Below, piece by piece: positions 25,672 through 33,616 of a stretch of 64,000 bases of DNA. The DNA is from Dactylosporangium aurantiacum (GTDB lineage: Bacteria; Actinomycetota; Actinomycetes; Mycobacteriales; Micromonosporaceae): assembly GCF_000716715.1 (NCBI RefSeq), contig NZ_JNYJ01000011.1, forward strand, positions 124,001-188,000. The letters run 5' to 3'. How positions within the stretch are numbered: the stretch's first letter is position 1; every line of letters starts with the position of its first letter. A program made the position numbers and the translations under genes. The notes below the pieces were generated by a model that was not told where the DNA came from, searched no databases, and saw only the letters and a list, made by a program, of their open reading frames with translations.

Positions 25672-26482
25672 ACGCGTCCAGCGCGGCGACCGGGTCGTCG
25701 GCGAAGCAGCGGACGGTCCGCACCTCGCAGGTGGCGCCGAGCGGGCGGACCGCGGTGACCGGGGCGGTCAGCTCCAGCAGCAGGTTCGCCTGGGAGGACA
25801 CCGCGACCGTGAGGACGTCGTCGGCGACGCGGACCGTGCCCCGCTCGGCGTGGCCGCGGATGCGGCGGACCGCGGCGACCCGGTCGCGGGGGATGCGCAG
25901 GTCGAAGAACGCGCCGGAGCGGACACGGACCTCGGCGGCCGACACGACGTGGGGGCGGGTCACGCACGAGGCGATGACGGCGAGGGCCACGAGGATGGCG
26001 TACGCGTCGAGCACCACCAGCACGGTGCGCACCGCGACGGGGGCGCCGAGGGAGCGCAGCACGACCTCGACCACGAACAGCTCGACGACCATCGCGCCGA
26101 GGAAGACGAGCAGGGCCGGTGCCTGGGCGCTGAAGTAGGGGACGGGCACCGCACCGGGCGGCACGCCGTGGCGGCGGCGGGCCAGCCACAGGGCCACGCT
26201 CACCATGCCCCGCACGTCGAAGCCCATGATGCGCCGGACCTGGACGGGGACCAGGCGTTCGTAGGCGGCGCGGGCGGCGCCGCGGCGGGACAGGCCGTCG
26301 CGGCGGGCCGCTCGGTAGAGCCGCAGCACCGTCACCGTCTCCAGCCCCAGCACCGCCAGCGCCAGCGTCTCCGCGGTGGCCAGGACGGCACCGGGCAGCG
26401 ACACCCCCGACGCCACCAGCACCACCAGGAGCACCTCCGCCCCGACGGCGGCGAACAGCGCGGCGCGGGCAAGTCGCAGCAT
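25622..26482 (-). CDS. Membrane protein of unknown function, MerR neighbour
   Basis: 286 residues from ATG 26482 with GGAGG 7 bases upstream (GTG 26485 is adjacent). Four hydrophobic helices: two near the N-terminus (about 8-55) and two around residues 125-185. The C-terminal 100 residues are soluble with a beta-rich pattern (AAEVRVRSGAFFDLRIPRDRVAAVRR and VRVADDVLTVAVSSQANLLLEL), resembling PH-like domains of bacterial membrane proteins. It lies 50 bases after a MerR gene and reads the same way, so it is probably co-transcribed and co-regulated. I do not recognise the family. Confidence 0.75.
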   Translation of the reverse strand: MLRLARAALFAAVGAEVLLVVLVASGVSLPGAVLATAETLALAVLGLETVTVLRLYRAARRDGLSRRGAARAAYERLVPVQVRRIMGFDVRGMVSVALWLARRRHGVPPGAVPVPYFSAQAPALLVFLGAMVVELFVVEVVLRSLGAPVAVRTVLVVLDAYAILVALAVIASCVTRPHVVSAAEVRVRSGAFFDLRIPRDRVAAVRRIRGHAERGTVRVADDVLTVAVSSQANLLLELTAPVTAVRPLGATCEVRTVRCFADDPVAALDAFTRTAPARDGAPERTV

Positions 26483-26532
26483 CACGGGTCCTCCAGGGTG
26501 GGTGGCGGGCACGTCGGTGGCGGGGCGCCGGG

Positions 26533-27285
26533 TCACGGGCGGTCGCGGAGCAGGAGCAGGAGCCGGCGGAAGACCTCCGTCTGGGCCGGGGACAGCTCCT
26601 GGGCCATCGTCTGCCACCAGCGGGCCCCGGCCGGGTCGTCGGCGGTGGTGGTCATCGCGGTGGCCATGCCTTCGGGGAGGTGGTCGGCGAGGTCCGCGGC
26701 GAGCTCGGCGACCCGGGGGTCGGCGGGGTCTGCGGTGGCGAGGGCGTCGAGGCGGGCGTACAGGGCGCGGCCGCGGTCCACGGCGGCGGGCTCGGTCAGC
26801 GGGCGCAGCAGCTGCGCGAAGCCGGCCCGGGCGTCCTCGTCGGCGCCGGTGTCGATGAGGGTGAGCAGCTCGCGGTCCAGGGCGCCGAACGCGGAGTCGC
26901 CGGCCGGCAGGTCACGCAGCACCGCGGCCAGGTCGGGCGACACGGTCGCGTCGGGGTCGAGGTCGGGGCGGGCCAGCACGGCCGCGAGGCGGGCGCGGCG
27001 GGCGGCGAGGGCGGCCTGCTGGCGGGCCAGGTCGGCGTCCAGCTCCTCGAGGACCTCGCGCAGCTCACGGCCGCGGTCGTCGGCGAGGACGTCGCGGATC
27101 TCGTCGAGGGACAGGCCGAGCTCGGCGAGGCGGCGCACGCGGGCGAGGACGACGGCGTCGCGCAGGCGGTACTCGCGGTAGCCGTTGACCAGCCTGGCCG
27201 GCTCGGGCAGCAGCCCCAGGTGGTGGTAGTGCCGCACGGTGCGGGTGGACACCCCGACCAGCGCGGCGAGCTCGCCGATGCGCAT
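26533..27285 (-). CDS. MerR-family transcriptional regulator
   Basis: 250 residues. The first 70 are a classic MerR winged helix (MRIGELAALVGVSTRTVRHYHHLGLLPEP, split; NGYREYRLRDAVVLARVRRLAELGLSLDEI), then a long dimerisation helix (about 75-120) and an alpha-helical C-terminal domain of the TipAS/DUF-like kind without metal-binding Cys, so a small-molecule or protein signal is more likely than a metal. Its own promoter has the 19-base spacer and palindrome typical of MerR control, and the expected transcription start is the A of the ATG, so the mRNA is leaderless. The membrane protein gene downstream should be in the same regulon. Confidence 0.93.
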   Translation of the reverse strand: MRIGELAALVGVSTRTVRHYHHLGLLPEPARLVNGYREYRLRDAVVLARVRRLAELGLSLDEIRDVLADDRGRELREVLEELDADLARQQAALAARRARLAAVLARPDLDPDATVSPDLAAVLRDLPAGDSAFGALDRELLTLIDTGADEDARAGFAQLLRPLTEPAAVDRGRALYARLDALATADPADPRVAELAADLADHLPEGMATAMTTTADDPAGARWWQTMAQELSPAQTEVFRRLLLLLRDRP

Positions 27286-27291
27286 GCGTCC

Positions 27292-27322
27292 AGTAGAAAC
27301 GTTGACGTTGCGGCAACGTCAA
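27292..27322 (-). promoter_or_regulatory. MerR-type promoter with 19-base spacer and operator
   Basis: On the minus strand: -35 TTGACG (27322-27317), exactly 19 bases of spacer, -10 TCTACT (27297-27292). A perfect inverted repeat TTGACGTTG-CGG-CAACGTCAA (27302-27322) covers the -35 and most of the spacer. Six bases separate the -10 from the ATG at 27285. Confidence 0.85.
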
Positions 27323-27339
27323 GCCGGCGGCGGGGACCG

Positions 27340-28758
27340 TCAGGCCGGCGGGTGGGTGTCGAGCCAGGTGCGCAGCGCCCACCAGTAACGCAGGGTCTCC
27401 AGCACGGTCAGGTGCTGCTCCGCGTCGGCCGGCGGCAGGCCGGTGATCTCCTGCAGGCGCCGCAGCCGGTAGCGGACCGTGTTCGGGTGTACGTGCAGCG
27501 TCACCGCCGTCCGGTCGAGGCGCTGGCCGTGGTCGAGGTACGCCAGCGCGGTCGACGCGAGCTCCCGGTGGAACTCGTCGGCGGGGCGCAGCGCGGCCAG
27601 CAGCGTGTCGCCGAGCAGCGCGGCGAGCCGCGGCTGGAGCGTCAGGGCGGTCTCACCGGCGAGGTCGGCGACCGCGTGCACCCCCGTCCGGCCGAACCGG
27701 GCCGCCGCGGCGAGCGCCGGCACGCACAGCGCGTAGCCGGTGCCGGCCTCCGCGGGCGGCGCGGCCGGGGCGACCACGACGAGGACCGGCGCCTCGCCCC
27801 CCGCGAGACCGGTGTGGCCGTCGGCCGGTGTGGACGGGCGGGCGCTGAGACCGGCGTGGCGGCCGTCGCCTGGTGCGAGTGGGCGCGGCGTGAGGCCGGT
27901 GTGGCCGTCGGCCGGTGTGGACGGGCGGGCGGTGAGGCCGGTGCGGCGGCCGTCGGCCGGTGTGGACGGGCGGGCGGTGAGGCCGGTGCGGCGGCCGTCG
28001 GCTGGTGTGGGCAGGCGCGCGGTGAGGCCGGTGTGGCCGTCGGCTGGTGCGGGTGGGCGCGCGGTGAGGCTGCCGGCCGGGGCGGGGAGACGCGCGGTGA
28101 GGCCGGCGAGGCGGCCCTCGACGACGCCGAACAGGCCGCCGCAGGAGGACCAGTGCTGCTCCAGGGCGCGGGCGCGGGCCGGGTCGGACACGTCGGTGAG
28201 CAGGCAGTGGTACCGGCCGGCGGGATGCAGGCGGAACCGGGCCAGTTCGCGGGCGTCGACGCCGCCGGTGGGGGAGCCGAGCAGCAGGCGGCGCAGCAGG
28301 GCGGTGCGCTCGTCGCGGCCGCCGCGGGACAGTTCGAGCTCGGCGGCGCGGTACCCGGCGATGACGTGCCGTTCGAGGGCGCCGGCGTACCGGTCGAACT
28401 CCAACGCCGCCTCGAGCAGGACCTGGTCACGGATGCCGGCGGCGCGGCCCCGACCGACGGCGATCTCGAACGCGCGGGTCCGGCCCGCCTGCACGGCGCT
28501 GAGCAGCGCGCTGAGCGGCACGCCCTGCGCGGCACGGTCCGCGCCGAGGCGGGTGGCCTCGGCGAAGTCGTGCCCGCTGGGGTCGGCGAGCCGTTCGAAC
28601 GCGGCCAGCCCGGCGGCGAGCAGGACCGCGATGTGGCGGCGGTTCTCCTCCGCGGGCAGCCGGGCGACCTCCGCCGAGCACGCGCGGGCCGCCTCGACGA
28701 GATCGTCGACGACGCCGGGGTCGGCGGCCATGTCCCGCAGCAACGGCACCAGCGACAT
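27340..28758 (-). CDS. PucR/CdaR-type helix-turn-helix regulator
   Basis: 472 residues from ATG 28758 with GGAGGCGGAG upstream. The N-terminal 170 residues are the all-helical sensor typical of this group (ATRLGADRAAQGVPLSALLSAVQAGR; ALEFDRYAGALERHVIAGYRAAE), followed by a GGDEF-like CdaR region and a C-terminal PucR helix-turn-helix (ALAYLDHGQRLDRTAVTLHVHPNTVRYRLRRLQEITG). In the middle (residues about 218-318) seven in-frame copies of a 13-15-residue unit, LTARPSTPADG(RR/H)T, are inserted. Such regulators usually respond to a metabolite and act on nearby genes; the divergent secreted propeller gene at 28898 is the obvious candidate. Confidence 0.9.
   Translation of the reverse strand: MSLVPLLRDMAADPGVVDDLVEAARACSAEVARLPAEENRRHIAVLLAAGLAAFERLADPSGHDFAEATRLGADRAAQGVPLSALLSAVQAGRTRAFEIAVGRGRAAGIRDQVLLEAALEFDRYAGALERHVIAGYRAAELELSRGGRDERTALLRRLLLGSPTGGVDARELARFRLHPAGRYHCLLTDVSDPARARALEQHWSSCGGLFGVVEGRLAGLTARLPAPAGSLTARPPAPADGHTGLTARLPTPADGRRTGLTARPSTPADGRRTGLTARPSTPADGHTGLTPRPLAPGDGRHAGLSARPSTPADGHTGLAGGEAPVLVVVAPAAPPAEAGTGYALCVPALAAAARFGRTGVHAVADLAGETALTLQPRLAALLGDTLLAALRPADEFHRELASTALAYLDHGQRLDRTAVTLHVHPNTVRYRLRRLQEITGLPPADAEQHLTVLETLRYWWALRTWLDTHPPA
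27805..28108 (-). repeat. 42-48-base in-frame minisatellite in regulator gene
   Basis: About seven imperfect copies of a 42- or 45-base unit encoding GLTARPSTPADGRRT or GLTARPSTPADGHT. Copy lengths are always multiples of three, so the reading frame is kept. Confidence 0.85.
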
Positions 28759-28854
28759 CGGCTCCGCCTCCCAAGGCCGTTGTGGCCGGCGCACAACCCG
28801 CCGCCCCGGCGTTGCGCCCCGACACCTATCGATGAACGTGGACCCCCGCTTTTC

Positions 28855-28872
28855 TGTTACCGCAAGGTAACA
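28855..28872. promoter_or_regulatory. TGTTACC-GCAA-GGTAACA operator
   Basis: Perfect 7-base arms around GCAA, 25 bases before the secreted propeller gene start and about 97 bases before the PucR-type start. The geometry is that of a TetR- or GntR-type site. Confidence 0.6.
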
Positions 28873-28897
28873 TTGCTTTCGCCGTCAGGAGAGCCCC

Positions 28898-30148
28898 GTG
28901 ACACGCAAGCGCGCCCGCCGCACGCTCGTCGCCGGTCTGGTCGCCGCCGCCGGCCTGATCGCCTCCGTCCCCGCCACCGGTGCCGTGCCCGCCGCCGCCG
29001 CGACCACCCTGCAGCAGGTGATGTTCGTCGGCAACAACTGGGACGGCACCGTCGACGTCATCCAGCCCAGCGGCGGGTACACCGGCCTCGGGCGGATCAA
29101 CGTCGTGCCCGACCGCACCCAGCGCCTCTGGGAGATCTACCTCAACCCCGTCAAGCTCGCGTTCTACCTCGGCGTCCAGCAGGGCCCGGGCGAGGGCCAC
29201 GACCAGCTCGTCGACGACATGTACACCACGCCGGACGGCTCGGCGCTCGTCGTGTCCCGGCCCAGCTTCGCCGACGTGGTCTCGATCGACCTGCGCACCG
29301 GCGCGCTGCGCTGGCGGTTCCCCGTGTCCGGGTACCGCGCCGACCACATGGCCGTCTCGCCCGACGGCACCCGGGTCGCGGTGTCGGCGTCCACGTCGAA
29401 CACCGTGCACGTGCTCGACATCGCCACCGGCCGGCAGGTCGGCTCGTTCGCCACCGGCGACAAGCCGCACGAGAACGTCTTCACCGGCGGCGGCCGGTAC
29501 CTGTGGAACATGTCGATCGGTGAGGTCAACACCGCCCTGGACGACCCGTGGCTGGACTGGACGAAGGGCGACCGGCACATCACCGTGGTCGACACCACCA
29601 CCTTCCAGACCGTGAAGGTGATCGACATGCGGTCGCGGCTGGACGCGTTCGGCCGGTCGGACCTGTCCGACGCGGTGCGCCCGGCCGTGTTCACCCCCGA
29701 CGAGTCGACCCTGTACTTCCAGGTGTCGTTCTTCAACGGCCTCGTCGAGTACGACGTCGCCGCCGACCGCGTCACCCGCGTCGCGACGCTGCCGAAGAAC
29801 CCGGCCACCAGCGAGGACCGCACCACCTGGGTCAACGACTCCCGCCACCACGGCCTGTCGATGAGCCCCGACGGCACCAAGGTCTGCGTGGCCGGCACCA
29901 TGGACGACTACGCCACGGTGGTCAACCGCGCCACGCTCACCCCGGGCGCGCTGGTCGCGGCGAGCAAGCCGTACTGGGCGACCGTCAGCGCCGACGGCCG
30001 CGACTGCGTCATCTCCGAGTCCGGCGCCGACCGGGTCACCGCGATCAGCTTCGCCACCGGCCAGAAGGTGGCCAGCGTCGCCGTCGGTGACCACCCGCAG
30101 CGGGTCCGCCTCGGCCGCCTCCCGGCCGGCTGGACCGCCCCCCGCTGA
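28898..30148 (+). CDS. Secreted YVTN-type beta-propeller protein
   Basis: 416 residues. N-terminal signal peptide (KRARRTLVAGLVAAAGLIAS, cleavage near AAAA at residues 33-36). The mature protein is built of beta-propeller blades with repeated D-G-S/T and YVTN-like elements: TTPDGSALVVSRPSFADVVSIDLRTG, AVSPDGTRVAVSASTSNTVHVLDIATG, MSPDGTKVCVAGT and a last blade ISESGADRVTAISFATGQKVASVAVGDHP. No catalytic residues recognised; such proteins bind ligands or act as quinohaemoprotein-like scaffolds. GGAGAG precedes the GTG start. A palindrome and the PucR-type gene lie upstream. Confidence 0.85.
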   Translation: MTRKRARRTLVAGLVAAAGLIASVPATGAVPAAAATTLQQVMFVGNNWDGTVDVIQPSGGYTGLGRINVVPDRTQRLWEIYLNPVKLAFYLGVQQGPGEGHDQLVDDMYTTPDGSALVVSRPSFADVVSIDLRTGALRWRFPVSGYRADHMAVSPDGTRVAVSASTSNTVHVLDIATGRQVGSFATGDKPHENVFTGGGRYLWNMSIGEVNTALDDPWLDWTKGDRHITVVDTTTFQTVKVIDMRSRLDAFGRSDLSDAVRPAVFTPDESTLYFQVSFFNGLVEYDVAADRVTRVATLPKNPATSEDRTTWVNDSRHHGLSMSPDGTKVCVAGTMDDYATVVNRATLTPGALVAASKPYWATVSADGRDCVISESGADRVTAISFATGQKVASVAVGDHPQRVRLGRLPAGWTAPR

Positions 30149-30159
30149 CCCGCGCCCGC

Positions 30160-30188
30160 GCGGGCCCGCCCTGCCCCGGCGGGCCCGC
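30160..30188 (+). terminator. Hairpin after propeller gene
   Basis: GCGGGCCCGCC (30160-30170) pairs with 30178-30188 over a 7-base loop, 12 bases after the stop codon. A second GC-rich inverted repeat follows. Confidence 0.6.
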
Positions 30189-30292
30189 CACCCGGGCGGC
30201 GGAACCCGCCCGGCGAGGAGCGGACCGGGCTTGACACGCCCCTGATGCGCGACTTCGATGGTCGGACGGATCGGGGAGAGGGCGGGGTCAGC

Positions 30293-32422
30293 GTGGAGCT
30301 CGGCGTCGACCTCGGCACGTCCAGCACCGTGGCGTTCCTGCGCCGCGGCGGCGCGCCGCCCGAGCCGGTCCTGTTCGACGGGGCGCCGCTGCTGCCGTCC
30401 GCGGTGTACGCCGACGACAACGGTGAGCTGCTCGTCGGGCGGGACGCCGTGCACGCGGCCCGGGCGCGGCCCGAACGGTTCGAGGGCAACCCGAAACGGC
30501 GCATCGACGACGGCACGGTGCTGCTCGGCGCGGAGGTACGGGTCGAGGCGCTGCTCGGGGCGTTGCTGCGGCGGGTCGTGACCGAGGCGCGGCGCGTCGG
30601 CGGGACCGCGGTCACCGGGGCCACCATCTGCCACCCCGCCGCGTGGGGGCCCGGCCGCCGCGCCACCCTCCTGCGCGCGGCCGCGGCCGCAGGGCTGGAC
30701 GGGCCGGTGCGGCTGGTGCCCGAGCCGGTCGCGGCCGCGGCGTTCCATCTGCGCCGGCACGGTCCGGGCCCCGCCGACCTTCTCGTGTACGACCTGGGCG
30801 CCGGCACCTTCGACGTCGCCGTCGTGCGGCACGCGCCCGACGGGGTCGCGGGCCGGATGGAGGTGCTGTGCAGCGCCGGGCTCGACGAGACCGGCGGCCA
30901 GGACGTCGACGCGGCCGTGGTCGACCTGCTGCGCCGGCGCAGCGGCGCACCCGAGCTGTGGGCGCGGCTGGACAACCCCGCCACGGTCGCCGACCGGGCC
31001 GCCCGCCGGCAGCTGTGGGACGACGTGCGCAACGCCAAGGAGATGCTGTCGCGGACCAGTTCGGCGCTGATCTACCTGCCGCTGCTGGACACCGACCAGA
31101 TCGTCACCCGGGAGGAGCTGGAGCAGCTCGCCGCGCCGCTCATCCAGCGGACCGTCGCCGCCGTCGCCGCCGCCCTCGCCGAATGCCCCGTGCCGCTGCG
31201 CCCCCTCGGCGCCGTCATCCTCGTCGGCGGCGCCAGCCGCATGCCGCTCGTCGCCACCATGCTGCACCGCGCCCTCGGCGTCGCCCCGACGATCATCGAC
31301 CAGCCGGAGCTGGTGGTGGCCGCCGGCAGCATCGACCCCATGGTGACCGGCCTGCCGTCCACCGCCCCGCCACCGGTGCCCGCAGGCCCGCCGCCGGTGC
31401 CCGCAGGCCCGCCGGTGCCCGCCGGTCCCTACGCCGCACCGGGATCGCCGGCGGCCCCGCCCGGATCGCCGGCGAACCCGCCGATGTCGCCGGCCTACGG
31501 GCAGCCGCCGACCGGATGGACCGGCCCGGTGCCCATCTCCGGCGGCGGCGACACTGCGGGCACCATGCCCGCCCCGCCACCCGCGCCGCGGACCCCGCCG
31601 CAGGGGCCCGGCTGGCCGCCCGTTGCCGGAGCGCCGCGGCAGCCCGCCGCCGGAGCACCGCGGCAGCCCGCCGCCGGAGCACCGCGGCAGCCCGCCGCCG
31701 GAGCACCACGGCAGCCCGCCGCGGGAGCACCGCTGCGGCCGCCGCCCCAGCAGCCGTGGCCCGCGCCGCAGCAGCCGTGGGTGCACGTACCGCAGCAGCC
31801 GCCGCCATGGCACGGGCAGCCGCCGGCGCCCTGGAGCGGCGGGCGGCCGGTGCCGCAGCCCGACGGGACCCTGCTCGGCAACGTCGAGCTGCTGGAGCTC
31901 GCCACCCCGCGGCGGCGGGGCGTGACGCTGCGCGGGCAGCTGCACGGCGGCTACGGCGTCGTCGAGCACGTGTTCCCCGCCGACGCCGACGGGCGGCTGC
32001 TGGTCTTCGCCGACACCCTCGCCCTGGCCCGGCACGCGGCCCGGGACACCGCCGACCGGCTCGTGGCGACCCCGCCGTGGCTGGTGCGCAACGACGGCGC
32101 CGACGAGCGGCGCTTCGACCTGGAGCTGCTCGTCGAGCACCTGAGCGGGCCGCCGCAGCGGTGGCTGCCGAGCTTCGTGTGCCGCTGCCGCGACCTGTGC
32201 GCCCAACTCGTCGTGTTCCTGGACCTGGACGACGCCGACGACATGCTCGGCGAGCACTCCACCATCGACCAGGTCGACGACGTCCTGCGCCGGCACCTCG
32301 ACGACGCCACCGCCGGAAGGGCCGCGCAGCGCCGCCTCGCCCGCATCGACCAGGCGCAGCTCGTCGAGGACTGGACCGACCTCATCGCCCTCATCGACGA
32401 GCACATCGCCGACGCCGCATAG
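30293..32422 (+). CDS. Hsp70-like ATPase with Pro-rich linker and novel C-terminal domain
   Basis: 709 residues from GTG 30293 (GGGG tract 6 bases upstream). Actin/Hsp70 nucleotide-binding domain: phosphate-1 LGVDLGTSSTVAFL (2-15), VPEPVAAAAFHL, phosphate-2 LLVYDLGAGTFDVAVV, and adenosine motif VILVGGASRMPLVATML near residue 315. There is no Hsp70 substrate-binding domain. Instead residues about 360-530 are Pro/Gly-rich with five AGAPRQPA units, and the last 170 residues form a soluble acidic domain ending IALIDEHIADAA (VELLELATPRRRGVTLRGQLHGG; LPSFVCRCRDLCAQLVVFLDLDD). Actinomycetes carry several such Hsp70-like fusions with unknown clients. A second one with a membrane tail is at 39189. Confidence 0.88.
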   Translation: MELGVDLGTSSTVAFLRRGGAPPEPVLFDGAPLLPSAVYADDNGELLVGRDAVHAARARPERFEGNPKRRIDDGTVLLGAEVRVEALLGALLRRVVTEARRVGGTAVTGATICHPAAWGPGRRATLLRAAAAAGLDGPVRLVPEPVAAAAFHLRRHGPGPADLLVYDLGAGTFDVAVVRHAPDGVAGRMEVLCSAGLDETGGQDVDAAVVDLLRRRSGAPELWARLDNPATVADRAARRQLWDDVRNAKEMLSRTSSALIYLPLLDTDQIVTREELEQLAAPLIQRTVAAVAAALAECPVPLRPLGAVILVGGASRMPLVATMLHRALGVAPTIIDQPELVVAAGSIDPMVTGLPSTAPPPVPAGPPPVPAGPPVPAGPYAAPGSPAAPPGSPANPPMSPAYGQPPTGWTGPVPISGGGDTAGTMPAPPPAPRTPPQGPGWPPVAGAPRQPAAGAPRQPAAGAPRQPAAGAPRQPAAGAPLRPPPQQPWPAPQQPWVHVPQQPPPWHGQPPAPWSGGRPVPQPDGTLLGNVELLELATPRRRGVTLRGQLHGGYGVVEHVFPADADGRLLVFADTLALARHAARDTADRLVATPPWLVRNDGADERRFDLELLVEHLSGPPQRWLPSFVCRCRDLCAQLVVFLDLDDADDMLGEHSTIDQVDDVLRRHLDDATAGRAAQRRLARIDQAQLVEDWTDLIALIDEHIADAA
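31623..31738 (+). repeat. 24-base in-frame tandem repeat
   Basis: Nearly five copies of GCCGCCGGAGCACCGCGGCAGCCC coding AGAPRQPA in the linker of the Hsp70-like protein. Copies differ by one or two bases. Confidence 0.85.
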
Positions 32423-32465
32423 CGCCCGCGACCACGCCGCCGGGCGCCGCATAACTGTCAAGGCC

Positions 32466-32486
32466 TTTCGAAAGCTTCCGAAAAGG
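32466..32486 (+). promoter_or_regulatory. CTTTCGAAAG / CTTCCGAAAAG operator-like repeat
   Basis: A perfect 10-base palindrome CTTTCGAAAG followed directly by a near copy CTTCCGAAAAG, 68 bases before the CE4 gene start. CGAAAG-type palindromes are known upstream of actinomycete xylanase genes, so a sugar-responsive repressor is likely. Confidence 0.55.
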
Positions 32487-32553
32487 ATTCCCGGGCCCGG
32501 AATCGGCGGTTATCAACATTGCACCCCCGCCGCCGTCCCACCCAGGAGGGCTC

Positions 32554-33593
32554 GTGAAGCACGTGCACCGACCCCTCGCCGCTATCGCCGCCGCGCGCTC
32601 GTCCCGGTCCCGGCCGTCGCGATGAACGACACCCCGTCGCACGCGGCGAACTGCTCCGCCGGCCACGTCGGCCTGACCTTCGACGACGGCCCCGACCCGG
32701 CCACCACCGGCGCGCTGCTGTCCGCCCTGCTGGCCGCCGGTGCCCGCGCCACCTTCTTCAACATCGGCCGGCGGGCGCGGGCCGATCCGTCGCTGGTGCG
32801 CGCACAGCAGGCCGCCGGCATGTGGACCGGCAACCACAGCTGGACGCACGCCCACCTGACCGAGCTCGGCAGCGCCCAGATGAGCTCGGAGATCTCGCGG
32901 ACCCAGCAGGCCATCCAGCAGGCGACCGGCACCGCGCCGAAGCTGTTCCGGCCGCCGTACGGCGAGACCAACGCCACCCTGCGCGGCGTGGCGGCCCGGT
33001 TCGGCCTCACCGAGGTGCTGTGGAGCGTCGACTCGCAGGACTGGAACGGCGCCAGCACCGCCCAGATCGTGCGGGCCGCGTCGCACCTGCAGGCCGGCGA
33101 CGTGATGCTCATGCACGACGGCTACCGCACGACGATCGACGCGATCCCGCGGATCGTCGCGGACCTCGCCGGGCGCGGCCTGTGCCCCGGCATGATCTCC
33201 ACCGCCACCGGGCGCGCGGTCGCCCCGGACGGCACCACGACCCCGCCGCCGGGCGGTGGGACGACCCCGCCGCCCGGCGGTGGCACCAGCACCTGCACCG
33301 CCACCTACGCGCAGACCCAGCGCCGGGGTGACCGGTTCAACGGCCAGGTCACGATCCGCGCCGGCAGCACCGCCATCACCAGCTGGACCGCCACCGTCAC
33401 CGTCGGCTCCGGGCAGCGGGTCTCCGCCACCTGGAACGGCAGCCCCAGCTGGGACCCCAGCGGCAACGTCATGACGATGCGCCCCGACGGCAACGGCAGC
33501 CTCCCCGTCGGAGGCAGCACCACGTTCGGGTTCACGGTCATGGTCAGCAACGGCAACTTCTCCGCACCCGCCACCACCTGCCGCACCCCCTGA
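32554..33593 (+). CDS. CE4 polysaccharide deacetylase with CBM2, frameshift in signal peptide
   Basis: GTG 32554 has GGAGG four bases upstream and encodes VKHVHRPLAAIAA, the start of a signal peptide, but that frame ends at TGA 32623. The mature enzyme is in the next frame, where the signal continues as RALVPVPAVA then MNDTPSHAANC: a one-base deletion between about 32580 and 32610 explains both. All five NodB/CE4 motifs are intact: LTFDDGPDP, NHSWTHAHL, RPPYG, LWSVDSQDW and LMHDG. After a Pro/Gly linker (TTPPPGGG twice) comes a CBM2 cellulose/chitin-binding domain bracketed by Cys. It should deacetylate chitin or xylan outside the cell. If the deletion is real, only a leaderless cytosolic form from ATG 32622 could be made. 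Confidence 0.8.
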
Positions 33594-33616
33594 CGCGGCA
33601 CAGAACTGGAGCACGG

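Noticed and set aside
27805..28108. CRISPR array
   Set aside because: The units are contiguous, degenerate and in frame with a regulator gene; there are no unique spacers and no cas genes.
28826..32461. 1211-residue minus-strand frame
   Set aside because: It is antisense to the propeller and Hsp70-like genes, which carry clear domains; its product is low-complexity.
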